From Candidatus Melainabacteria bacterium (GTDB lineage Bacteria > Cyanobacteriota > Vampirovibrionia > Obscuribacterales > Obscuribacteraceae), in the NCBI GenBank assembly GCA_003963305.1, contig RXJR01000010.1:1-64000 (forward strand): a stretch of DNA of 64,000 bases, in the 5' to 3' direction. Below are positions 35,209 through 43,654 of this stretch, piece after piece. The translations under genes and the position numbers were made by a program. Every line of letters begins with the position of its first letter. Position 1 is the first letter of the stretch. The notes beneath the pieces are model-generated. The model had not been told where the DNA came from, did no database searches, and saw only the letters and a program-made list of their open reading frames with translations.

Positions 35209-35427
35209 CTAGCGCATGGAGCTCCAGCAGTTGCGGTGGTAGTACAGCTTGCGGCGCTTGGGCGCGGTGACGGCGGTGACGAGGTCCTTGAGGAGGATGC
35301 TCGCGCCGGGCGTCGGGCAGTTCGCCGACATGCAGACGTGCTTGGTGGGGCGGTTCTCCAGAGCGGCCTTCTCGGCGGCACGAACGCCGGCGGTCTGGTT
35401 CTTGCTCGTCTTCTTCGGAGCGGCCAT
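35209..35427 (-). CDS. Small GC-rich Cys/His protein
   Basis: A 72-residue protein starting MAAPKKTSKNQTAGVRAAEK. Residues 31-38 give CMSANC (two Cys five apart) and the end has YYHRNCW, so C-x4-C plus H-x2-C could bind one zinc. It is strongly basic, with possible nucleic-acid affinity. AAAGGA lies seven bases before the ATG. It is the only gene of block C, which lies on the minus strand among host-codon genes. Family unknown. Confidence 0.75.
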   Translation of the reverse strand: MAAPKKTSKNQTAGVRAAEKAALENRPTKHVCMSANCPTPGASILLKDLVTAVTAPKRRKLYYHRNCWSSMR

Positions 35428-35907
35428 TTCAGATCCTTTCTCGCCCTGGTGGGCTGTTTGGACAAACGCGTCGGTGCGTTCGCCAGGGAACGGGTGTACG
35501 AAACTCGGTGATCAAAAGTCCATGCACAAGATGCTCAACAAAATCTGTGCACGAAACGGCTGGACAAAAGTCCGTCATCAGAAACAACGGGACTTAAAAT
35601 TAAAACAGTGAGCAGCAGTGACCAGGAAATCGAACATCCAAATGGCGGATGTGGCGAAGCAACTTCGATGTTCGATTTCCTGGCAGGCCACTTCTGCAAT
35701 GTAATGCCCTGAGACGACGAATTTGCTGGTCGAACCAGAACTGCACACTGGTGTGTGCTGTGGTGCGACGCAAACTCGGCACTGGGCAAATGTTTGGTGT
35801 TTGACGGCTATGGAGAGGTTTGGGCAAGAGGAGCGGTTGTACCAACACCCTAACAATGACTGAAATTCAAATACAACATCGGGGGTTGTGGCCTTGTTTG
35901 AATTTAA
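35428..35907. ncRNA. 480-base region dense in inverted repeats, candidate structured RNA
   Basis: After the leader of the 72-residue gene come many perfect stems: GGAC-AAAA-GTCC (35562-35573), a 17-bp repeat CCAGGAAATCGAACATC (35622-35638) with its partner at 35667-35683, the inner stem CGAAG-CAA-CTTCG, CTGGT-CGA-ACCAG (35725-35737), GCACAC-TGGT-GTGTGC (35743-35758), and ATTCAAA/TTTGAAT with ACAAC/GTTGT near 35867-35901. The last probably terminates the minus-strand TPR gene. The rest has no protein frame with a ribosome site. It may be a structured RNA, a recombination site or a decayed mobile element. Confidence 0.4.
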
Positions 35908-37299
35908 TCAACCCGGCGGCGATGGGGGTAAGTGTTCTCGCTGCAAGAGTTTTTGCAGCTGCACCTTTCCCTGCGGCGATCGTTCGCCGATGATGTATAA
36001 CTGCCTGAGCGCGCGCTTAGCCAACTTGGGCTCCTGGGCCGCAGCGAAAGATCTATAAAGATGCAACGCCCCACGCATCTCTCGGAACCCAGTCAGCGAA
36101 CTCTCGTGCTCCAGGTGCGTCAGCCCGTTAATCTGGGTCTGCCTGGCGAGCGCAGTTTGACCAACCAGGTTTTGTACATTGGAGAGCATTACGAAGTCTA
36201 GTGACGTGACGGGAATAGCCTTGAAACCCGGATCTTGATACAAAAAAGCGACCCGGCTACGCACCCGATTAGCTTCGGCAGGATGACCCGACTTAAGTAG
36301 TGCATCGCTGGTCTGAATCAACAAGTTCATCTGAAGAAATGGATCGATGGAAAATGCCTTTCGATAAAATTCGATACCAGATTTAGTATCACCCTGCAAC
36401 TCTCGAGCCAAACCCCAAAGTGCATATGAATGACAAATTTCACCCATGTATTCCTGACGTCGAGGCAACATATTGATTGAATCGCGCAAGGTAACTTCCG
36501 CCTGATCCGGAGCGTTGCGCGCAATCTGCATGAAGCCCAAATAGCTTTCCACCTTACCTAAGCGAGCCGTATCTCCGATGAATTTGCGCGACGCCCTCTG
36601 CAGACGCTCCAGTTGCTTCTCGGCATTTGCATACTGACCACGCAAGATCGCTGCCACAACTGTGTTGTAACGCTCGTCGAACTCAATCACAGTAGAAGAA
36701 GATGAATCGATATCAGCTTGAAGTTCAGCGGCGAGGGCATGATCGCCAGTCTTTTCAAGCACGTTGACATAATTTTGGTTCACAACTTCGGCAATCGATG
36801 GGGGTTCGACTATTTTGCTGCCCAACGCGATTGCCCTGGCGTAAGCATGCTTGGCTTCCATGTCTTTATGCTGCTGCACAAGAACGTCACCCAGTGACGC
36901 AAGAGCCTCATACTCCCTTTCATTCACTACAGACTGATCGAAACGCGGACTCGCTGATTTTCCAGGCAGTCCATCATAATAATCGACAGCAAGCTGCAAG
37001 TTTTGCGCCGCAGTGTCCAATTTGCCCTGAGCGATCTGCGCTCTCGACAATTCCCGCAGCATCAGTGGATATTGAAGTGCATTGGCACTATTTTTTGCCA
37101 GGTCAGCAGCCGCCTGGTAGAAATGCTCTGCTTGAGAAAATTGATTCGATTGCAAACTCTTCGATCCCAATTGAGCCTGCTCTTTGCACTTCTGCTCGTA
37201 ATCCGTAGAGCATGAGCACAAAATCGTCGCCACAACAGCGGTACCGATACACGTCCTGAGCATCGTGAAGCATTTAATAGGCTTGGAAGTGGTGAACAT
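35908..37299 (-). CDS. TPR-like putative lipoprotein
   Basis: A 463-residue protein. A short hydrophobic N-terminus ends in TILCSCST, so a lipid-modified Cys (28 or 30) is plausible though the lipobox is imperfect. The rest is helical with TPR-like pairs (SLQSNQFSQAEHFYQAAADL, GLARELQGDTKSGIEFYRKA). It would be an envelope-anchored scaffold. The start is ATG 37299, two bases after the stop of the large scaffold gene, so the two genes are coupled. A second ATG twelve codons in is possible. Confidence 0.82.
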   Translation of the reverse strand: MFTTSKPIKCFTMLRTCIGTAVVATILCSCSTDYEQKCKEQAQLGSKSLQSNQFSQAEHFYQAAADLAKNSANALQYPLMLRELSRAQIAQGKLDTAAQNLQLAVDYYDGLPGKSASPRFDQSVVNEREYEALASLGDVLVQQHKDMEAKHAYARAIALGSKIVEPPSIAEVVNQNYVNVLEKTGDHALAAELQADIDSSSSTVIEFDERYNTVVAAILRGQYANAEKQLERLQRASRKFIGDTARLGKVESYLGFMQIARNAPDQAEVTLRDSINMLPRRQEYMGEICHSYALWGLARELQGDTKSGIEFYRKAFSIDPFLQMNLLIQTSDALLKSGHPAEANRVRSRVAFLYQDPGFKAIPVTSLDFVMLSNVQNLVGQTALARQTQINGLTHLEHESSLTGFREMRGALHLYRSFAAAQEPKLAKRALRQLYIIGERSPQGKVQLQKLLQREHLPPSPPG

Positions 37300-37301
37300 T
37301 G

Positions 37302-40300
37302 CTACTTGCGACGTTTTGATTTCTTCGGCGCAGCGCTGTTTTTCACCCCACCCCGGACTTTTGCTTTCGAAGTGCGGGGCTTCTTTTTAGAGTCTTCATC
37401 AGCCGGCTCTTCTTCCGCAGCATCGAGATCCTCTGCAACCGCTTCTGATGTTTTCTTGCCGGTTTTCTTCTTCGAATCCTTCTTGACCGATACAGGCTCT
37501 TCTTTTTCTTCTTCCTGTACTTCCGCTTCGGCTTCTTCCACCTTCTCTTCTTCTTTCAGCGCCTCTGCTTGCTCGGCTTCTTCTACCTTCTCTTCTTCTT
37601 TCAGCGCCTCTGCTTTCTCGACTTCTTCCACCTTCTCTTCTTCTTTCAGCGCCTCTGCTTGCTCGGCTTCTTCCACCTTCTCTTCTTCTTTCAGCGCCTC
37701 GGCTTGCTCGGCTTCTTCCGCCTTCTCTTCTTCTTTCAGCGCCTCTGCTTGCTCGGCTTCTTCCGCCTTCTCTTCTTTCAGCGCTTCCGCTTTCTCAGCT
37801 TCATCCGCTTTCTCTTCTTTCGGCACTTCCGCTTGGGTTTTCGAAGTGTAAGCGGCATACTCGCTGCTTGCCTCAGCTGAAACAACAGCAATATTCTGGG
37901 CACTAGAGTCCTCAGTCGCCGCAGGGCTTTCGACAGCTTCCTCTTTGTCGCTCATGACTGCCAGCTCTCCGGTTGACGGAACAAAGACAGCCTGCAGAGA
38001 ATTAAAAGTAGTCGAATTACGCTTCCGAGCAGCCTTCTTATCTATCTCAATAGCAGCCGCGGAGCTATCAGCAGCGGTGGTCAAGTCGGACGAAGGTCCT
38101 GTACTTGCAGCCAAGTTTGCATCCGCATGGTTCTCCGCAACGGGACCCGACCAGGCGGAAGACGTTTGATTATCGGATGATGGGTTCTCCTGATTTGCCG
38201 CGTTAACAGGAAAAACGGGCTGGTTGGGACTGGACGATTTAGCAACCGCAGGCGTACCAGTTCTTGAGGGCGGCGAAAAACCAGTCGAGGGAGAGACTTC
38301 TCGATTCTGGGGTGGGGTCGGAGCCGCCAGTGGTGTCACAGGCGGTGCAGCAACCGGAGCGGGCGTCGCGGCGGTAGTCGTATTTTCGACCCCCGAAAGT
38401 TTCTCAAACACCTCGCTCAAGGAAGAAACCTTTTTACCACCGATTACTGTCTGTGGACGGTCAGCCTCAACCGGCTGCGACTGAGCCATCGCAGCTGGTT
38501 CAACTGTCGGGGTTACCGCCGGAGCTGGTGAAGCCGCGGGTATGTCCTTCGGTGTCTCCATTTGCGGGTCAGTGCGCTTGGCTATCTTAAGACGCTCTCG
38601 TCCATAGCCAAAGGCAATAGGCGGAGTATCATCCTGCGCCACCGCTGCCGGCGGTGCATTTACAACCGGAGCAGCGTCTTTCTGCGTAGACTTGGGCTCT
38701 TCCGCGAAATCGTCAGGTTCGAAAATATCCACGGTGCGAGAGACATCGCCAACATAAAAGCTCTCGTCCACTTCGTCATCAAACATCATCTGCAGATTGG
38801 CCGACACGGTCACGGCTAACTCCAGATTGACGGATTCAAGCGCCTCATGAATCTCGGCACCATCTTTGATATCACCAAGAACGGCCAGTGCCTCTCCCGA
38901 AGTCAATTCGTTAGAGCCCAGAGCATCCGCGCAAATAGAGGCGGCCATAATTGTTCGGGCATCCGCCAGACCCAACATTTTCAACAATTTAACGGCCTTA
39001 GATTCATCCTTCAGGGCGTTGCTGATTGATTCAATAATGTCTTCTCGATCGAAATACGATGCTTCAATCAACAGCTCTACTAAAAGATGGAACTGCTCGT
39101 TTTCGCTGGAGGAATCATCACGCTCTGGCTCTTGCTGAGATTCCTTCTCTTTTTCCGGCTCCTTCTCAGCGCGAGGTTCTTTGGAAGTCTTTTCTCCTGC
39201 TGCGATCACTTCAGCAGCAGGTTCGAAGTCCGGAACCGGCTGTTCAAATGTCTCAGCGAGAAGCTCGGCAGATTTCTTACCATCGAATGTTTTAGCGTAA
39301 GTTCCCTGCACAACCTCTTCGGGATGACGCAATCTAGCCTCGTCAGCAGCCACAGAAAGGGGCGGCGTAGTGGGCTCGACATCGTTAGGGTCGAAGCTTT
39401 GCGACTGCACGAACGCAGACCAGGATGCCGCCTGCTGCTCCTTAGGTACAGCCTGAGTGGAACTTTCCGACACAGGATTGCGCTGTTGAAACATCGACAA
39501 AACATCGTGAATGGAAAGGGGCGCAGGAGACGGAGACGCCTGCGGGGTCTGAGAAGACGGCTGTGATGGCGACGATGGAGCTTGAAGTTGCGGGTAGCCC
39601 GCCGGCGGAGAAGATTGGGTTTGCTGCGGATAACCGGTCGGTTGAGACTGCTGCGGGTATGGTTGTGGAGTTTGTGGAGGCTGCGGATAGCCCTGCGGCG
39701 GCGTGGGCTGCGGAGACTGCTGGTAGCCCTGCGGCGGCGTCTGGGGAGGCTGCTGGTAACCCGGCGGTGGGGTGGGCGGCGCAGGCTGTTGGTAGCCCTG
39801 AAGCGGCGCCGGAGAAGGCTGCGGAAATCCCTGCGGAGCCGACGGCGCATTCTGATACGCCTGTGGTGGAACTGGTTGCAGGTGAGGCGCCGAAGCCCCC
39901 GATTGCGTAGCCTGTTGCTGATAGGCCGGGGGCGAAGCCGGTTGCGAAGGCTGCTGATATTGCTGCTGCGATGCTGGTTGCGGTTGCGAAGGCTGCTGAT
40001 ATTGCTGCTGCGATGCTGGTTGCGGTTGCGGAGGCAGATGATTCTGCTGAGGAGGCTGAGCCTGCTGCTGAGGCTGATAACTCTCATAAGCATGCATCAA
40101 TTCCTGTGATACGAATACCGGTGACGGCTCTTGCGCCCGAACCGGAGCTGGTGAGACGGGCACGTCGGTACCAGACTGCAGCCCCCGCTGCCAGTTGTGA
40201 TGATTCTTGCGAATCTCATTGATGGCTTGTTCTTGCTGAACGTTTCCGGCGCTTATATCGGCCAACATAACGTTTAAAACGGGAATAAGCGATGACGAAA

Positions 40301-40733
40301 TAGCATGTTCACGCACCAACAACTCGCCCAGTGAGACACTGGTGGCCAGGCTGGTCATCAAAGCCTGTTCAAGCAACTCGCCTGGAATGATGGCGGCATC
40401 GGCCAGAAGTTCAGCCATCTCAACACTTGCAGTTCCATATTTAGGAACCACGTTGAGCGCTTCCAGAGCATTTTCGAAGGGCATCTGATGTTGAGAAGCC
40501 AGCGCCAGTGCCCGACACGCGACATCTACAGTCAACAACTCCTCGCGAATCAGCTGTTGAGCCACAAGCGCACAGTCTAGGTCGTGCTCGGACAGACAAC
40601 CAGACATGATCAAAACCTGCCCGAATTGCAGATTCATATGTTTGGCCAGCTTCTCGGCTTCGGACAGATCGACTCCTGTAACTATGCCGGCACGAACAAG
40701 CAATTCGCCTATTTTGATGACAATATCGTTCAC
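37302..40733 (-). CDS. Large scaffold protein with helical repeats, Pro/Gln-rich and charged-repeat regions
   Basis: A 1143-residue protein. Residues 1-190 hold two helical repeats (ELLVRAGIVTGVDLSEAEKL and AELLADAAIIPGELLEQAL). A third copy lies near residue 580 (LLIEASYFDREDIIESISNA). All three resemble the end of the kinase at 17679-19661. A 250-residue Pro/Gln/Tyr-rich stretch follows the first pair. After more low-complexity sequence come six 15-residue repeats (KVEEAEQAEALKEEE) and a Lys/Arg tail. The helical repeat distantly recalls the N-domain of type II secretion ATPases. This looks like a disordered, phospho-regulated scaffold. GTG 40733 is chosen; an ATG at 40766 is the alternative. 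Confidence 0.82.
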   Translation of the reverse strand: MNDIVIKIGELLVRAGIVTGVDLSEAEKLAKHMNLQFGQVLIMSGCLSEHDLDCALVAQQLIREELLTVDVACRALALASQHQMPFENALEALNVVPKYGTASVEMAELLADAAIIPGELLEQALMTSLATSVSLGELLVREHAISSSLIPVLNVMLADISAGNVQQEQAINEIRKNHHNWQRGLQSGTDVPVSPAPVRAQEPSPVFVSQELMHAYESYQPQQQAQPPQQNHLPPQPQPASQQQYQQPSQPQPASQQQYQQPSQPASPPAYQQQATQSGASAPHLQPVPPQAYQNAPSAPQGFPQPSPAPLQGYQQPAPPTPPPGYQQPPQTPPQGYQQSPQPTPPQGYPQPPQTPQPYPQQSQPTGYPQQTQSSPPAGYPQLQAPSSPSQPSSQTPQASPSPAPLSIHDVLSMFQQRNPVSESSTQAVPKEQQAASWSAFVQSQSFDPNDVEPTTPPLSVAADEARLRHPEEVVQGTYAKTFDGKKSAELLAETFEQPVPDFEPAAEVIAAGEKTSKEPRAEKEPEKEKESQQEPERDDSSSENEQFHLLVELLIEASYFDREDIIESISNALKDESKAVKLLKMLGLADARTIMAASICADALGSNELTSGEALAVLGDIKDGAEIHEALESVNLELAVTVSANLQMMFDDEVDESFYVGDVSRTVDIFEPDDFAEEPKSTQKDAAPVVNAPPAAVAQDDTPPIAFGYGRERLKIAKRTDPQMETPKDIPAASPAPAVTPTVEPAAMAQSQPVEADRPQTVIGGKKVSSLSEVFEKLSGVENTTTAATPAPVAAPPVTPLAAPTPPQNREVSPSTGFSPPSRTGTPAVAKSSSPNQPVFPVNAANQENPSSDNQTSSAWSGPVAENHADANLAASTGPSSDLTTAADSSAAAIEIDKKAARKRNSTTFNSLQAVFVPSTGELAVMSDKEEAVESPAATEDSSAQNIAVVSAEASSEYAAYTSKTQAEVPKEEKADEAEKAEALKEEKAEEAEQAEALKEEEKAEEAEQAEALKEEEKVEEAEQAEALKEEEKVEEVEKAEALKEEEKVEEAEQAEALKEEEKVEEAEAEVQEEEKEEPVSVKKDSKKKTGKKTSEAVAEDLDAAEEEPADEDSKKKPRTSKAKVRGGVKNSAAPKKSKRRK
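37531..37815 (-). repeat. Tandem 45-bp coding repeats in the scaffold gene
   Basis: The marker TTTCAGC recurs at 37554, 37599, 37644, 37689 and 37734 (exactly 45 bases apart) and at 37776 (42 bases). Each unit encodes a Glu/Lys/Ala-rich 15-mer that should form a single charged helix. High identity suggests recent expansion or conversion. Confidence 0.85.
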
Positions 40734-40961
40734 GGTTCCCACAAACTCCCAGCAGCTATAGACCATATACACCGCAATCACAAAAATTGAACGTGCAGAA
40801 AAAATTTCTGCGCAATGGCGCACAGCTTGATTCTCAACCCGACCCAAACGCAGCTACTAATGCTGATAGGTGCAGGATTTGCCGGGTGAGATTAATAAAT
40901 CTACTGGGTAAGTCAAAATTGACTCTACAATATCGAGTCTGCATATCCAGGACGAGTCCGC

Positions 40962-42221
40962 ATGTCGTTATACGATTCCTTCGAGCAAACACAACCGGGT
41001 CAGGCCGCAACAACGGTGACCCTGCAGAAAATGTCAGCCGTTCCCTCTGTCACAGATCTTATGTTGGCGCTATCAACAGCGCAGCAAAACCAAACCAACA
41101 TCGTCGAACTTCCCTGGAAATCAAACAATAATCCAAACAATTACATAATCAAAGTGACATGCAGCATAAACGCTGAGGAACCCACGTGGTTCCTGCACCT
41201 TGGCGGTGACGAAGATCAACCCGTGCTCTGGAACTACGAAACAGTCGACGCCACTCTAATCCACACTCTCGTATTGGCAGAATGCGAGCGCACCAAATAT
41301 ACAGCACCGATTGAACAAGAACCTGCAGGCTTGGAGCTGCCGCTGCCCGATCTGAGCGCTAACAACGCTCCCTACCTGCCGCGCGAGCACGAACAACACC
41401 TTCCCACGACTCATGGCAGGACGGAAGTGAACACCAGTCTCGAGTGGAGCGATCAAATGGCGCCGTCAGCAAGTGGATACAGCCTACCTCCAGGTAACAC
41501 AGGTCAGCCGGCGGCGAACTATCAAGCCGGGCCGCCGCCACCGACGGTTGCACTTCAACCAGCGCCCGGCCCAGCCAATCTGCAATACACAGCCAATACA
41601 CAAACTCCATCAAGTGAATTTCCGATGACAAATGAAGAGCTTTCCAGACAGAGTGTAGCGACAGCACCAAGACCACTTCCCGCTCCAGTCGATCTGGACC
41701 GCTCGGCTGTAGACAGCATTTACAAGAGTTTCACCAATCCGGATACCGGCTTCATTTCGCACGGTGCCTTCCTCTTCTTCCTGGTCAATGAATTCAACCG
41801 GTTTCAAAAAGATCCCAAGCCACTATCAGTAGTGCGCTTGGATCTTTGCATCAGGCCGATGAGCCCGGAAAGTACAATCACGCCGGTGCCACAAAAGACT
41901 TTGCAAGAAGCCGGAAAGCGAATTTTTTCAGTAATGCGCCCGCTTGACTGGGCCGCCCATTACGAACAGGAATTTGCCCTCCTGATGCCATTCACAACGC
42001 GAGCTGAAGCCGGTCAACTAGCACAGCGCATCGCCCACGCTCTCACCCAGTCACCGCTCGTGCCAGGGCTCGACCCAAAAATGCTGGGAATCTCGATGGG
42101 TGTGGCTTCTATGCCTGAAGATTGCACACACCCGGGCATTCTGCTGGCAGCCGCTCAGGAGGCAAAAACCAGAGCTCGTAAAGCTGGCGTACCTGTTATG
42201 CTCTTTAATGACGGCATCTGA
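40962..42221 (+). CDS. Degenerate GGDEF-like protein with shared N-terminal domain
   Basis: A 419-residue soluble protein. Residues 25-110 match the N-terminal domain of the kinase at 17679: ELPWKSNNNPNNYIIKVTC, then PTWFLHLGGDEDQPVLWNYE. A Pro/Gln-rich linker follows. Residues of about 255-415 have the GGDEF diguanylate-cyclase fold (FFLVNEFNRFQKDPKPLSVV, then ISMGVASMPED), but the signature reads YEQEF (334-338), so c-di-GMP synthesis is unlikely. It could bind a nucleotide or act as a phospho-target. It is divergent from the scaffold gene, with 228 bases between starts. Confidence 0.85.
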   Translation: MSLYDSFEQTQPGQAATTVTLQKMSAVPSVTDLMLALSTAQQNQTNIVELPWKSNNNPNNYIIKVTCSINAEEPTWFLHLGGDEDQPVLWNYETVDATLIHTLVLAECERTKYTAPIEQEPAGLELPLPDLSANNAPYLPREHEQHLPTTHGRTEVNTSLEWSDQMAPSASGYSLPPGNTGQPAANYQAGPPPPTVALQPAPGPANLQYTANTQTPSSEFPMTNEELSRQSVATAPRPLPAPVDLDRSAVDSIYKSFTNPDTGFISHGAFLFFLVNEFNRFQKDPKPLSVVRLDLCIRPMSPESTITPVPQKTLQEAGKRIFSVMRPLDWAAHYEQEFALLMPFTTRAEAGQLAQRIAHALTQSPLVPGLDPKMLGISMGVASMPEDCTHPGILLAAAQEAKTRARKAGVPVMLFNDGI

Positions 42222-42342
42222 ACAGAGTACACAAATTCTGCACATCACCAGGATAAGATGCCCTTGAGCTTGTCATGGCATCACTGAACTCTCATTCCTA
42301 TTCTTGCCCGGGACAAATCAGCCCGAGGTCTATCAAGGTCCC

Positions 42343-43653
42343 ATGTTTCCCATCGCCCGGAATTTCGTCGTCGCCCTGAGCATCGGCATTTTGCCCTGTT
42401 TTCTTAGCGGCTGCGAGACCAGTCAATCGCACCCGATTGCCGCAGCACAACCTCCGGCGCAAGTACTGAAAAATGGCGACGAAATCATCGACCTCTCCAC
42501 CGACGCCCAAAAGCTCGCGGGCATGGAGTACGGCACAACCGAAAACCAAATTCTCAATCTGTCAGTCAAATGCAACGGAGAAGTTCTTGCCGACTCGAAC
42601 CTGATGCGACATGTGACAACGCCTGTGACCGGGCGCGTAGAAGAAGTACTGGTGCGCACAGGCGACCATATAGAGGAGGGCAAGCCGCTTCTCAATATTC
42701 GCAGTACTGACATCGAGCAACTGGAATCAGATTTATTGCAAAATGAGGGGCAAGTGCGCGCCGACTTGAAGCGAGACCTTCTGCAGATAGATTCCGATCT
42801 GGCTACCACTCAAGAGGGTCTGAAACTTTCAGAAAGCACCTTCAATCGTTTGAAAAACCTCGTGGAAGAAAAAATTGCCTCCCAGGCGGATTTCGAGGCC
42901 GCACGGACGGCGCTGGAAAAAGATCGCATCAATCTGGAATCACTGAAACGAAAGCGCGATGCCACCATTACTCTGTCAAACGAGCGCATGCGCTTGATCA
43001 CCGAGCCCATCAAACAAAAGCTGCGCTTACTGGGAGTGACTCTATCCGAGCTCGATAAGCTGCTGAAAACCCGCCAGATCGACCCGGTCGTGCCGGTACT
43101 GGCGCCGGAAAGCGGAATCATCTCGGAGCGACTGGTCAACGTTGGCGAGCTTGTCGATCCTACCAAACCCTTGTTTACGATCGGCGACTTCCACGATGTC
43201 TGGCTCAAGGCCGATGTCTACGAACAAGATGTTTCCAAAGTACACGAGGGGCAACCGATCGAACTGGAAGTCGACAGCTTTCCCGGACATAAATTTGCCG
43301 GTCGCTTGAATTTCGTGGCCGATTCGCTGACGCCCGAAAACCGCACACTGGCGGTGCGGGCAGAAGTGCCAAACCCGGGGCTGATGCTCAAACCTAAGAT
43401 GTTTGCCCGTATGCGCATTTTAATCGGCGACCACCGAGTTTTAACTATCCCCAAAGACGCAGTCCAGGATGCGGGCACCGAAAAGGTTGTTTATCTGCCA
43501 CTTTCGCAAGGTAAATTCGAAGAGCGAAAAGTTAAACTGGGCGTCGAATGCGGTAAATTCGTTGAAGTGCTCTCCGGTATTAGACCGGGCGAAAAGGTTG
43601 TAACGAAAGGAAGCTTCGACCTGCGAGCCGAATCACTAAGGGAATCGGGATAA
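42343..43653 (+). CDS. RND efflux periplasmic adaptor lipoprotein (CzcB/CusB type)
   Basis: A 436-residue membrane fusion protein. The N-terminus has a lipobox LSGC with Cys24, so it is lipid-anchored. Order of parts: barrel-sandwich half (VTTPVTGRVEEVLVRTGDHI), long coiled coil (about residues 115-215), second lipoyl half (VPVLAPESGIISERLVNVGE) and beta-barrel (VYEQDVSKVHEGQPIEL). It links the inner-membrane pump to an outer-membrane channel. ATG 42343 follows AAGG. The pump gene starts one base after its stop. No TolC-like gene is next to it. Confidence 0.93.
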   Translation: MFPIARNFVVALSIGILPCFLSGCETSQSHPIAAAQPPAQVLKNGDEIIDLSTDAQKLAGMEYGTTENQILNLSVKCNGEVLADSNLMRHVTTPVTGRVEEVLVRTGDHIEEGKPLLNIRSTDIEQLESDLLQNEGQVRADLKRDLLQIDSDLATTQEGLKLSESTFNRLKNLVEEKIASQADFEAARTALEKDRINLESLKRKRDATITLSNERMRLITEPIKQKLRLLGVTLSELDKLLKTRQIDPVVPVLAPESGIISERLVNVGELVDPTKPLFTIGDFHDVWLKADVYEQDVSKVHEGQPIELEVDSFPGHKFAGRLNFVADSLTPENRTLAVRAEVPNPGLMLKPKMFARMRILIGDHRVLTIPKDAVQDAGTEKVVYLPLSQGKFEERKVKLGVECGKFVEVLSGIRPGEKVVTKGSFDLRAESLRESG

Positions 43654-43654
43654 C

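Noticed and set aside
37306-40222. Plus-strand Ser/Phe-rich and Arg-rich frames opposite the scaffold gene
   Set aside because: They are antisense images of the repetitive Glu/Lys and Pro/Gln coding regions.
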